Shown here: positions 56,087 to 63,922 of the stretch, piece after piece
Numbering within the stretch: position 1 is the first letter of the stretch
How the letters are laid out: each line of letters starts with the position of its first letter
Source: Flagellimonas amoyensis
Lineage (GTDB): Bacteria > Bacteroidota > Bacteroidia > Flavobacteriales > Flavobacteriaceae
Assembly: GCF_003058265.1 (NCBI RefSeq)
Contig: NZ_QBUK01000006.1
Span: 227,995 to 291,994 of the forward strand
Length of the DNA stretch: 64,000 nucleotides
Reading direction: 5' to 3'
The notes under the pieces: model-generated
Database searches by the model: none
The model's input: only the letters and a program-made list of their open reading frames with translations
Told to the model about the DNA's origin: nothing
Translations under genes and position numbers: made by a program

Positions 56087-58539
56087 TTTACCCGATTGAA
56101 TTCCTCTTTTTCCAGATTGCGTGATTTTTTGTTCGCATTTCCTCCAAAACTTCTGGAGTAGGTCAACCTAAAAATGCGAGTAAAGGCCGATTCGTCCCGA
56201 TACCGCGACCGCGTATCAATATCAAAAACAATGGGGGTCATCCCACTCAGGTGCGTATGGATATCCAAACTTCGGAACACATCGGAAACACTGAACTGTA
56301 AGGTTCCCCAGTCATTCTTAAACTGCTTCGAAATTCCAAAATTCATCACCCCAAAACCTTTCGTGGAATTGGTGCCGTTGTAGTGATCAAAATTGTACCA
56401 ACCCGACAATTCCACATCCATTTGCCAAGGCAATTTGATGCTTTGGTTAAAGTTGAGACTCTGGTAGAAATAGGTCTTTGAGGCCGGATCGGGACTGTAC
56501 GAAATCTTATAATCGCGAATGGCCGAAGTGGAGGACACATTGAGTCTGGCCCAAGGTGCCCATTGCACGGGAATGTTCAAAAAGAGACCTATACTTTTCT
56601 GATAATCTGCATTTTGAGGGGAAACCACCAAAATATCGTTCTGTGGTGTGGAGGTCAATTGGTATCGGATAATGGGGTCGATTTCCTTTTGAAGCGAGAG
56701 TCCCAAAGAATACCCATTTTTCACATATTCCAATTGTAGCGTATTAGTGATGCCGGGCCTCAACATGGGATTGCCCGTGAAAATGGCCGTGGGATCATTG
56801 TAATACAGACTCGTGACCAAATCGGAATAGGCGGGTCTACTAATCCGGCGATGATAATTGAGGTTGAGTTGTTTATTTTCCGAAAGTTGGTACTGGTAAG
56901 AAACCGATGGAAAAAATTGACTAATCTTGAAATCTTCGTCCGAAGTGGACAAGGTACGTCTCCAATCCTCATAGCGTAAACCAAGGTCGACCTTCGATTT
57001 CTCATGAAGTTGCATATGAAACTGAGCATACATTGCCCACAAGGTTTCATCACTTTCTACCAAGCTTTGGGAACGGGGATCCACAATCCATTCGCCTTCC
57101 AACTGGGTCTCGATCTTGCTGTCGTTGGTATTATCGGAATAACTGCCCTTGAACCCAAATTCACCTTCCACCTTGTCACTGAAGACATGGTTGTAATCCA
57201 ACTTAAGTACCCCCAACTGGATGGTGGATTCACTAAAACCTCGATTCCCATCCGTAAAAATTTCGTTTTCCGGGTCGTAGGGCTCATCGTTTTCGTCAAA
57301 ATATTCGCTCTTTGTGGTGGCCGGGTTGTCGTTGGTATAATTGAGATAACTCAAGTCCACGGCCAAACTGGAATGATCGGTAAGCTTGCCAGTCAAATAC
57401 AAAGAAGAAATCACGTTCGCTTTTGTTGAGGTACCGTCAGAAACCAAATGCGACCTGAAATAATCCTGTCCTTCAATAATTCTTCCGTTGTTCACATTGG
57501 ACATGGATCGGTTCTTGGCAAAATTCAAGGTGAGTTCCCCACCGAGTTCCACCTTTGGTGAAATTTGATAGCCCATTGCCAAATTTGCATTATGGGCATT
57601 GTTGTTATTGTTGAAATAGGTAGAAAAAATAGCCTGACTTGGCGCCCCAAGAATAGGTTGAAAACTGGTTCCCGACCCTTCAAACCCATTTTTGCCATGA
57701 TCATGGAACAGGGAATAGTTGGCATTCAGGTGCATTTTCTCCGTTCCGAAGGAATAGCCCAAAGAAGTACTTGCCTTTTCCCAATAGCCATACCCCAAAC
57801 TGGCACTGTAGTTCCACTGGCTGCCCTCGTTCAATCCTTTTTTGAAGATAATATTGATGATGCCCGCTCCCCCATCCGCATCGTATTTGGCCGAAGGCGA
57901 GGTGACAAGTTCCACCTTTTCAATATTGTCCGCCAAGGTGCTTTCCAAAAGCGCCATCACATCTTCCATGGACATCGATACCCTTCTACCGTTGAAAAGG
58001 ACCGTAACCCCACTTTGCCCGTTCAAGGAAAACTGATTGTCACGCCGGTCCAAAATCACACCGGGCAATCGTTCCAATAACTGCATCGCATTACTACCCT
58101 TGGTCATGACACTGCTCTGCACGTTGATTACTTGGCCCTCCGGAGTACGTTGCACCCAATCCCTTCGTGCCGCCAATACCACCTCATCCAGCTCGTTCAC
58201 ATTTTCTGTCAACACCAAAGTGCCTAATTGCTGTGATGGTTCACCAGCATTCAAATAAAAAGGTTCCGTATAAAAATCTGAAAAACCGAGATAAGTAACA
58301 CGCACTCTAAACGCACCAACTGCTTTGGTTTCCAAGGAAAAATAACCCGTATCGTCAGTTATGGCACCTGTAACCAAAGTTGTATCAACCGCCTGATACA
58401 ACACCACATTGGCAAAAGGAACAGGATTGCCTTGTTCATCGTTTACCCTGCCGGTTACTTGCGCCAAAACTTGGGAGATTCCAGCAATCAACATAAGATT
58501 CACCCAAAGATTTTTACCAGTTAAATACTTGACTTTCAT
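56083..58539 (-). CDS. Outer-membrane beta-barrel receptor (TonB-dependent type)
   Basis: An 818-aa outer-membrane protein. After a signal peptide (ending SQVLAQ) comes a CarboxypepD_reg-like domain ([20 protein letters not shown]), a plug domain ([20 protein letters not shown]) and a long barrel of the OMP_b-brl_3 type. The ligand is not known. The ATG at 58539 is chosen; an upstream extension has no signal peptide. It is divergent from a LytS/LytTR pair across a 195-bp gap with direct repeats, which suggests it may be controlled by that pair. Confidence 0.88.
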   Translation of the reverse strand: MKVKYLTGKNLWVNLMLIAGISQVLAQVTGRVNDEQGNPVPFANVVLYQAVDTTLVTGAITDDTGYFSLETKAVGAFRVRVTYLGFSDFYTEPFYLNAGEPSQQLGTLVLTENVNELDEVVLAARRDWVQRTPEGQVINVQSSVMTKGSNAMQLLERLPGVILDRRDNQFSLNGQSGVTVLFNGRRVSMSMEDVMALLESTLADNIEKVELVTSPSAKYDADGGAGIINIIFKKGLNEGSQWNYSASLGYGYWEKASTSLGYSFGTEKMHLNANYSLFHDHGKNGFEGSGTSFQPILGAPSQAIFSTYFNNNNNAHNANLAMGYQISPKVELGGELTLNFAKNRSMSNVNNGRIIEGQDYFRSHLVSDGTSTKANVISSLYLTGKLTDHSSLAVDLSYLNYTNDNPATTKSEYFDENDEPYDPENEIFTDGNRGFSESTIQLGVLKLDYNHVFSDKVEGEFGFKGSYSDNTNDSKIETQLEGEWIVDPRSQSLVESDETLWAMYAQFHMQLHEKSKVDLGLRYEDWRRTLSTSDEDFKISQFFPSVSYQYQLSENKQLNLNYHRRISRPAYSDLVTSLYYNDPTAIFTGNPMLRPGITNTLQLEYVKNGYSLGLSLQKEIDPIIRYQLTSTPQNDILVVSPQNADYQKSIGLFLNIPVQWAPWARLNVSSTSAIRDYKISYSPDPASKTYFYQSLNFNQSIKLPWQMDVELSGWYNFDHYNGTNSTKGFGVMNFGISKQFKNDWGTLQFSVSDVFRSLDIHTHLSGMTPIVFDIDTRSRYRDESAFTRIFRLTYSRSFGGNANKKSRNLEKEEFNRVN

Positions 58540-58662
58540 TTGTTTTGAATTGATTTCCACCAAATGAAGTTTGCTTTGTCCTACCAACATAATTGGATTG
58601 ACCGAAGGGGATACTTAGTTGACTTCCTGCATCTTTTCCCAGATAATGATGTAAAATGTCGT

Positions 58663-58692
58663 TCGTCAATTATTTGCGGCAGGTCGTCAATT
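58663..58692. promoter_or_regulatory. LytTR-like direct repeats (9 bp, 21-bp period)
   Basis: TCGTCAATT occurs at 58663-58671 and again at 58684-58692, with 12 bp between. This matches the geometry of LytTR-domain binding sites (two 9-bp direct repeats separated by 12-13 bp), in the intergenic region between the receptor gene and the kinase gene. The base match to the published LytTR consensus is loose. Confidence 0.5.
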
Positions 58693-58734
58693 TGGTTCGA
58701 GAGCAAGGCCAAAAAAAGTAACTTGTACTGATTT

Positions 58735-59841
58735 ATGAATTTGTGGATGGATTTCAACCGACTGAAAAAGATTGCCTTGCGACTCAAACTGTACCATATC
58801 CCCTTTTGGCTGGGATATCATTTGGTATGGTTGACCATCAATGTGGGCAGCCTTTCCGAAGTTTGGGAGTATCTGCTCCACAGCGACACGTCCGTCAAAT
58901 TCTATTTTTATGTGATCTTTCAGATTATCGGGGTGTACTTCAACCTGTACTTTCTGATTCCGAAGTTGTTGTATGTCGGTCGTTATGCCAGTTATATTTT
59001 TTCGGTATTGGCCACCATTTTGGTCAGCAATGCCTTTATCGTTAGCGGATATTTTTTGGCTTCCTTTCTTTCCGGAAAGACGTTGTTCGAGCTGTTCGGG
59101 GTATATCCATATCAATTCACCACCATCTATTTTGTGTGGGCCCTGCCCTCCACCGTTGCCAGTATGACCTTGGGGATGAGCATCAAATTGGGCAAGAATT
59201 GGCTACAGGCCGAGAAAAGGCGGTTGCGACTGGAAAAAGAACACCTAGAAACCGAGCTCAAGTACCTGAAATCGCAGATCAATCCCCATTTTTTGTTCAA
59301 TACCATCAATTCCATTTTTGCGTTGATCCATAAAAACCCAGATCTGGCCTCGGAATCGTTGGCGAATTTTTCGGACATGCTGCGCTTTCAATTGTATGAA
59401 TGCAATGATGAACAGATTCCGTTGGAAAAGGAACTTCGGTTTATTGAAAATTTCATCGACCTGGAAAAACTGCGGTTGGATCCCGAACATACCGAAATGC
59501 AGTTCGATATTCTGGACCAAACGCTGCATCAAAAAACAATCGCTCCCTTTATCCTGATTCCCTTTGTGGAAAATGCCTTCAAACACGTTTCCAAAGGAAA
59601 AGGGCAACCCAATTTTATCCGAATGACTCTGAAAGTGACCGATACCTACCTCAAACTGGACATCGAAAACAGTAAAGGTCCCAATGGACTTGGCAACGAG
59701 GACGAACGACCCAAAGGCATCGGGCTGACCAACGTGGAACGTAGGCTGCATTTATTGTATCCTGAATCGTATTCGTTAGAGATTGATGATCAAAAAGATA
59801 GATTTTCCGTACTATTGAAACTGGAATGGCAAAAAAACTGA
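58735..59841 (+). CDS. LytS-type sensor histidine kinase
   Basis: A 368-aa membrane kinase with four predicted helices (about 20-150) and a C-terminal His_kinase domain. The phosphoacceptor box is NPHFLFNTINSIFALIHKNP and the ATP-binding N-box is PFILIPFVENAFKHVSKG, followed by KGIGLTNVERRLHLLYP. It overlaps the response regulator by 16 bp. The signal it senses is not known. Confidence 0.93.
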   Translation: MNLWMDFNRLKKIALRLKLYHIPFWLGYHLVWLTINVGSLSEVWEYLLHSDTSVKFYFYVIFQIIGVYFNLYFLIPKLLYVGRYASYIFSVLATILVSNAFIVSGYFLASFLSGKTLFELFGVYPYQFTTIYFVWALPSTVASMTLGMSIKLGKNWLQAEKRRLRLEKEHLETELKYLKSQINPHFLFNTINSIFALIHKNPDLASESLANFSDMLRFQLYECNDEQIPLEKELRFIENFIDLEKLRLDPEHTEMQFDILDQTLHQKTIAPFILIPFVENAFKHVSKGKGQPNFIRMTLKVTDTYLKLDIENSKGPNGLGNEDERPKGIGLTNVERRLHLLYPESYSLEIDDQKDRFSVLLKLEWQKN

Positions 59842-60569
59842 AGTGCATAATCGTGGATGACGAACCACTCGCCAGGGAGGTGCTGCAGGAATATGTGCAG
59901 GTCATCGACCATTTGGAACTGGTGTGCACGGTAGAAAATGCCCTGGAATTAGACCAAATGTTGGAAAAACAGGCCATCGACCTCATCTTTTTGGACATTC
60001 AGATGCCCTATTTGACGGGGTTGGATTTTCTAAAAGTCCGCCACGACCTGCCTATGGTCATCATCACCACGGCCTTTCCCAATTATGCACTGGACGGGTT
60101 TCGGTTCGATGTGATCGATTACCTGTTGAAACCCATCACCTTTAATCGTTTTTTTAAGGCGGTGACCAAAGCGGTTCGCTACCATTCCTATAAATCGGGC
60201 ACTCAAGAACCTACCGAAACAACCGCTGAACAACCCTACTTTTTTGTAAAGTGCGACGGGCGGTATCAAAAAATATATACCTCGGAAATCCTATTTGTAA
60301 AGGCCTTGGAAAACTATGTGTTGATCCACACCACTTCGGACAAACACATGAGCCTGATGCCCTTGAAGACCATTGAGGAAAATTTGGACACGGAAGCCTT
60401 TATTCGGGTGCACAAATCGTACATCGTTCCCATTGCCAAAATACGGTCTTTGGAAAACCACGAGCTGATTTTGGAAGAGGGCCATAAAATTCCCGTAAGC
60501 CGAAATTACGCCAAGCAGTTACAGGACAAAGTATTGAAGGACAAGGTACTGAAACGAAAAGAGCCGTAA
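59826..60569 (+). CDS. LytTR-family response regulator
   Basis: A 247-aa DNA-binding regulator. The receiver domain (1-120) has the acidic pocket IIVDDEPLAREVL and the phosphorylated Asp in LIFLDIQMPYL, with the Lys in DYLLKPITFNRF. The LytTR DNA-binding domain starts at about 140 (YFFVKCDGRYQKIYTSEILF) and ends near HKIPVSRNYAKQL. It is the partner of the kinase upstream. Direct repeats in the intergenic region of the divergent receptor gene are a possible target. Confidence 0.95.
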   Translation: MAKKLKCIIVDDEPLAREVLQEYVQVIDHLELVCTVENALELDQMLEKQAIDLIFLDIQMPYLTGLDFLKVRHDLPMVIITTAFPNYALDGFRFDVIDYLLKPITFNRFFKAVTKAVRYHSYKSGTQEPTETTAEQPYFFVKCDGRYQKIYTSEILFVKALENYVLIHTTSDKHMSLMPLKTIEENLDTEAFIRVHKSYIVPIAKIRSLENHELILEEGHKIPVSRNYAKQLQDKVLKDKVLKRKEP

Positions 60570-60715
60570 AAGCCCCTCGGATGGGCGAATAAAAAAAGGG
60601 CTGCTGGAATTTGGAGTCGCAGATCGTTCCATATTTTTATGGAAAACACTTTACATTTTAAAGAAATATATTAAATTTGCATCCGCGCTCAGAAAAAGTG
60701 CGGGTTCTTTTAAAT

Positions 60716-60788
60716 GCGAAAATAGCTCAGTTGGTAGAGCATCACCTTGCCAAGGTGGAGGTCGCGGGTTCGAATCCCGTTTTTCGCT
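60716..60788 (+). tRNA. tRNA-Gly (GCC)
   Basis: A 73-base cloverleaf. The acceptor stem GCGAAAA/TTTTCGC, D-arm GCTCAGTTGGTAGAGC, anticodon loop with GCC in CTTGCCAAG and T-arm GCGGGTTCGAATCCCG are all present. A terminator hairpin follows at 60,797. CCA is not encoded. Confidence 0.95.
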
Positions 60789-60796
60789 CGATTCCG

Positions 60797-60832
60797 ACTC
60801 CGCTCAGTCACCACGAGTGGAGTTTTTTTTTA
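60797..60832 (+). terminator. Terminator after tRNA-Gly
   Basis: ACTCCGCTC (60797-60805) pairs with GAGTGGAGT (60815-60823), followed by a T run. Confidence 0.75.
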
Positions 60833-60844
60833 CGTACAAGTCCT

Positions 60845-60892
60845 GCTCGAGTGGTGGAACCTGCCTGCCGGCAGGCAGGTTGGTAGATACGG
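60845..60892 (+). pseudogene. Partial tRNA-Leu 5' copy split by a palindrome
   Basis: GCTCGAGTGGTGGAA (60845-60859) and TTGGTAGATACGG (60880-60892) together match the first 28 bases of the intact tRNA-Leu at 61,201, with one or two changes. Between them lies the perfect 20-bp palindrome CCTGCCTGCCGGCAGGCAGG (60860-60879). There is no anticodon, variable or T arm, so it is a fragment. Confidence 0.75.
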
Positions 60893-60908
60893 ATTGAAAA
60901 AGTGGATT

Positions 60909-61175
60909 ATGTTCTATACTTATGCGATATATAGTTTGGAAAGAAATTATATTTACGTGGGTATCACTTCCAATACAGAAAGAAGGTTAAATGAACACAA
61001 TTCAGGCAAAAACAAAACCACTAGGCCTTATAGACCTTTTGAGTTAGTTTTTGAAAAAGAGTTTCGGACAAGGGCTGAGGCCAGAATTGAAGAAAAAAAA
61101 TTGAAATCTGGGTTTGGAAAAGAGTTTTTAAAGAATTTGATTCAAAACCAGAAGAAGCAACATACGAAAGATTAA
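60909..61175 (+). CDS. GIY-YIG nuclease family protein
   Basis: An 88-aa single-domain GIY-YIG nuclease of the UvrC/YhbQ-like group. FYTYAIYSLERNYIYVGITS is the GIY-YIG strand pair, ERRLNEHNSG has the catalytic Arg region and ARIEEKKLKSGFGKEF has the metal-binding Glu. A longer frame upstream merely reads through the tRNA-Gly and the tRNA fragment. It lies between a partial and an intact copy of tRNA-Leu, so it may be part of a small mobile unit. Codon use is A+T-rich. Confidence 0.88.
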   Translation: MFYTYAIYSLERNYIYVGITSNTERRLNEHNSGKNKTTRPYRPFELVFEKEFRTRAEARIEEKKLKSGFGKEFLKNLIQNQKKQHTKD

Positions 61176-61200
61176 GTCCTGTCATGCCTACGGCAGACAA

Positions 61201-61284
61201 GCTCGAGTGGTGGAATTGGTAGACACGCCGGACTTAAAATCCTGTGGGCATTTGCCCGTGCGGGTTCAAGTCCCGCCTCGAGTA
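61201..61284 (+). tRNA. tRNA-Leu (TAA)
   Basis: An 84-base class II tRNA. The acceptor stem GCTCGAG/CTCGAGT, D-arm TGGTGGAATTGGTAGACA, anticodon TAA in CTTAAAA, long variable arm GGGC ATTT GCCC and T-arm GCGGGTTCAAGTCCCGC are intact. Sequence to the right changes to accessory content, so this tRNA is the likely integration target. Confidence 0.95.
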
Positions 61285-61288
61285 CTTT

Positions 61289-61329
61289 TAACCCTGTTAA
61301 TCAATTGATTTTCAGGGTTATTCGTTTTT
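61289..61329 (+). terminator. Possible terminator after tRNA-Leu
   Basis: TAACCCTG (61289-61296) pairs with CAGGGTTA (61313-61320). The T run after it is interrupted (TTCGTTTTTA). Confidence 0.5.
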
Positions 61330-61331
61330 AT

Positions 61332-61352
61332 CTAGACAACTATTAGACAACA
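61332..61352. repeat. Tandem TAGACAAC direct repeats near the tRNA
   Basis: TAGACAAC occurs twice, 11 bp apart (about one helical turn), 50 bp after the tRNA-Leu. The layout resembles arm-type sites bound by tyrosine recombinases. The rest of 61,176-61,494 holds the tRNA, two hairpins and no coding frame. Confidence 0.35.
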
Positions 61353-61406
61353 AATTGACAAAGAGAATAAAATAACAAGTTTTTCCAGGGGAAACGCCAA
61401 TTAAGC

Positions 61407-61443
61407 AAAAGGCCAAAAGCTATTACAACTTTTGGCCTTTTTT
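61407..61443. terminator. Strong hairpin terminator at element edge
   Basis: AAAAGGCCAAAAG (61407-61419) pairs with CTTTTGGCCTTTT (61429-61441). A T run follows on the plus strand; it also lies downstream of the leftward ImmA gene. Confidence 0.7.
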
Positions 61444-61494
61444 CATGACACGTTACATTATTTAAACTTCCAGTATCTAACATCTCAGATGAGA

Positions 61495-62568
61495 TTATAC
61501 TAGAACTCTTAATCTACCATTTCCAGATTTTGTATCACAAAATGTTTTGATTACATCCATAGGCAAACAAAATGCATCTGCCAATTCTTCATCCGAATAA
61601 TCCAATTCAGTTTTATGCAATTCATATCCTTTGTAAAACGTAACAGGTTCATCAATGAAAACGTTGACCCCTTCGTTTCTTTTCAACCCTCTTCGGCTAA
61701 ATTCCATATTGAGATATTTATACCTATCCTCTGGCATGACCTTTAAATCTCGTGCCCTCCTGATTATGGAGCTCATGGATGTAAGCCAGTAACGTTTTAG
61801 CTCAGATAAATATGACAATTTAAGCCCTCTGAGAGAATTTTTAATAATATCTCCTGGCATTAAAAACTCAGCAGCGAATCTATTTGCTTCCGACTCTTTG
61901 ACCTTGGCCAAGTTTCGAGATTCAGGTATGGTTACATTGCCTAAAACATGAAATAATAAATGTCCTAGCTCATGCGCTAGATTGAAACGTTTTCGATCAT
62001 TAGGAAAGTATTTGTTAAGAATAATAACTGGAAAACCGTCATCAGTCTGAATAGAAACTGCATCAAATTTCATATCGGATGGAATTTCAACAATAATGAT
62101 CCCGTTTTTCTCTAGCAGGTGAAAAATATTCCTAACTGGCTCATCAGGTTTCAATCCTAACAATTTGCGTGTGTGTTGGGCCACATATTCTGGTGAGTAG
62201 CCCTTTTCTAAATCAAAAGTCTTTAATGTAAATTCCGGCCATTGAATGGATTCAGCCATACTATCCACTAGATAGCCTATTAACTTAATACTATATTCAA
62301 ATTCATTTTTTAATTTTTTGGTGATTGTACTTTTTTTGCGGTAGTGTGCATTCTCAACTACATTTGAAATTCTCTTACTTAAAAAGCTTTTTGGGAAATT
62401 CAAAAAGTCAATAATCTTATCAGTCAAGTCCTCCGATAGTGCTTCCACACCTTTTTCAAATTTGGAAAGATTAGACTGAGACAATCCATCAATTCGTGAA
62501 GCAAGCTCTGTTTGGGTATAACCTCTAAACTCTCTTGCGAATGTAAGTTGTCTGTGGTTGATGCTCAT
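61495..62568 (-). CDS. Xre-ImmA/IrrE fusion: HTH and zinc metallo-endopeptidase
   Basis: A 357-aa protein. Residues 8-62 form an Xre-type helix-turn-helix (YTQTELASRIDGLSQSNLSK). After a linker the ImmA/IrrE (M78) peptidase follows, with zinc motif HELGH at about 199-203 and the third ligand region in ESEANRFAAEFLMP (about 225-238). ImmA-type proteases cleave the repressor that keeps an element silent; in this fusion the DNA-binding and protease parts share one chain. It is 45 bp downstream of an unknown 208-aa gene on the same strand. The same GTTTCACCGG motif lies upstream of both. It is A+T-rich and lies beyond the tRNA, so it probably belongs to an integrated element. Confidence 0.92.
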   Translation of the reverse strand: MSINHRQLTFAREFRGYTQTELASRIDGLSQSNLSKFEKGVEALSEDLTDKIIDFLNFPKSFLSKRISNVVENAHYRKKSTITKKLKNEFEYSIKLIGYLVDSMAESIQWPEFTLKTFDLEKGYSPEYVAQHTRKLLGLKPDEPVRNIFHLLEKNGIIIVEIPSDMKFDAVSIQTDDGFPVIILNKYFPNDRKRFNLAHELGHLLFHVLGNVTIPESRNLAKVKESEANRFAAEFLMPGDIIKNSLRGLKLSYLSELKRYWLTSMSSIIRRARDLKVMPEDRYKYLNMEFSRRGLKRNEGVNVFIDEPVTFYKGYELHKTELDYSDEELADAFCLPMDVIKTFCDTKSGNGRLRVLV

Positions 62569-62590
62569 AATTGTTCATACTAAAATAGGT

Positions 62591-62600
62591 CCGGTGAAAC
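62591..62600 (-). promoter_or_regulatory. Operator-like motif before the Xre-ImmA gene
   Basis: GTTTCACCGG on the minus strand, 23 bp upstream of the gene. It matches one half of the palindrome at 63,256-63,275, extended as ATGGTTTCACCGGA. It sits just ahead of a -7-like TATTTTAG. Confidence 0.5.
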
Positions 62601-62613
62601 CATTTGTTAATTA

Positions 62614-63240
62614 TCAGTTACTTTTTCTCTTTTTTTGGACCCCACCTTTTACAACTGGAATAACGGGATTATTGTCAATAGGATTAGTATTTGCAATAGT
62701 TCCTGTGTCATCCACGTCATTTTCGGTTATAGTCCACTTTACCTTATCCTCGTCAATATAAACCAACTTAGGATTAGTAACATTCCCTAGTCCATCCTTT
62801 TGATAACCAAAGAACAATATAGGGTTTTCCATCGTGCCTGCTGTATCGAACAATGGAAGGCTCAATTGTTGGGAAATGGCCTCTACCGACTTAGTCTTTA
62901 TATTCATCGGCATATCCTTTCCATTTAATTTTTTGAAAAGCACCACAAATCCATTTACATTCAGCAAAAATCTTTTGTATTTGCCAAACTTCCACTTCTT
63001 GGGAAAATGTCTTTGAATACTCTCAATCATTTTAGAATTTAGCAATGAGGCTTCAAATCCCCTTGCCCTTGCTTCAGGTCTTGTCTGTACTACTTCTTTT
63101 TCGTAAGACATAAAAGCCTCTCTAAAGGCTTGGAACAATAGAGGTAAAACCTCCTTCAATTCGAGTTTGCACTCTTCTTCTGAGACAACTCTCCTTTTTC
63201 TTGGATTTCTCCAATCGTTTTGGTACATTTGTACTGTCAT
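62614..63240 (-). CDS. Unknown 208-aa partner of Xre-ImmA
   Basis: Not recognised by name. A soluble protein without signal peptide. The N-terminal half is helical and basic (QNDWRNPRKRRVVSEEECKL, then FEASLLNSKMIESIQRHFPK). The middle has FGKYKRFLLNVNGFVVLFKK and MNIKTKSVEAISQQLSLPLF. A beta-rich end follows (PILFFGYQKDGLGNVTNPKL, KLVYIDEDKVKWTITENDV) and a low-complexity Asn/Lys tail (about 180-208). It is the first gene of a two-gene operon with the metalloprotease. Antitoxin, toxin, or protease substrate are all possible; none is shown by sequence. Confidence 0.75.
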   Translation of the reverse strand: MTVQMYQNDWRNPRKRRVVSEEECKLELKEVLPLLFQAFREAFMSYEKEVVQTRPEARARGFEASLLNSKMIESIQRHFPKKWKFGKYKRFLLNVNGFVVLFKKLNGKDMPMNIKTKSVEAISQQLSLPLFDTAGTMENPILFFGYQKDGLGNVTNPKLVYIDEDKVKWTITENDVDDTGTIANTNPIDNNPVIPVVKGGVQKKRKSN

Positions 63241-63255
63241 GTGAAAAAAATTTAG

Positions 63256-63275
63256 ATAGTTTCACCGGAAACTAT
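63256..63275. promoter_or_regulatory. 20-bp inverted repeat, candidate Xre operator
   Basis: ATAGTTTC and GAAACTAT flank ACCG, 15 bp before the ATG of the 208-aa gene. It shares GTTTCACCGG with the site before the Xre-ImmA gene. The remaining gap to 63,527 holds no coding frame. Confidence 0.6.
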
Positions 63276-63527
63276 TAAAAGACAATCCCACTCCAATGGG
63301 ATTTCTTTTTATCCACAAATATATAAAAAATAAATGAATATGGAAAATACATTATATAATATACGATCAAAAATGTATGTTTGGATGTCTGCTCCCATTT
63401 CATTCATCCTTCACAAATAGGAAAAACAATTTATGCCATAATCGATGTGAGTAGATTTAAGTCCTATCATCCCATGCGTTAATTTTCTGATTTGAAAATT
63501 TATTTGGGAAAAATCACCTCCTAATCA

Positions 63528-63851
63528 ATGGAAACAGATTATTCAATAGTTGGCAACACAATTACAATGCGTTTGGACTACATGGACAAGCTTATGGAGA
63601 AAGTGACCAGATTGGCAGCTGATGCAGCGGTCGAAAAGTACAAGGAAGAGATGATGAAGGATGAAAAACTGACTTGTAATAGTGCATCCAGAAAAATTGG
63701 CGTAAGCAAGGCCACCATAATAAGGTATATCACCAATGGAAAGAAAGTTGGAGGAAGGACCGTCAGGCTAAAGGCCACTAGGACCGGACGGGACTATATC
63801 ATTTCAAGGCTCGACCTCGAAGAGTTCAAAGGGCGACTAGGAATCAAATGA
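63528..63851 (+). CDS. Excisionase-like helix-turn-helix protein
   Basis: A 107-aa DNA-binding protein. The C-terminal half (about 45-105) has a MerR/excisionase-type winged HTH: KLTCNSASRKIGVSKATIIR, then NGKKVGGRTVRLKATRTGRD and IISRLDLEEFKGRL. The N-terminal half is a helical segment (MDKLMEKVTRLAADAAVEKY), possibly for dimerisation. Such proteins steer excision of integrated elements or activate their genes. It reads away from the Xre-ImmA pair. No integrase is visible before the window edge. Confidence 0.8.
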   Translation: METDYSIVGNTITMRLDYMDKLMEKVTRLAADAAVEKYKEEMMKDEKLTCNSASRKIGVSKATIIRYITNGKKVGGRTVRLKATRTGRDYIISRLDLEEFKGRLGIK

Positions 63852-63922
63852 CAGGGTCTGTCGGCATGGAACAACTATTTAATCCTTGATATCATTTTCC
63901 TCAAAAATCACATTGCCTCCTG

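Noticed and set aside
60677..60886. 69-aa frame across tRNA-Gly
   Set aside because: It is a translation of the tRNA gene and its terminator (IAQLVEHHL-type peptide), a common artefact.
60747..60908. N-terminal extension of the GIY-YIG gene
   Set aside because: The extra 54 residues translate the tRNA-Gly 3' half, the tRNA-Leu fragment and the palindrome. The conserved domain starts at the ATG at 60909.
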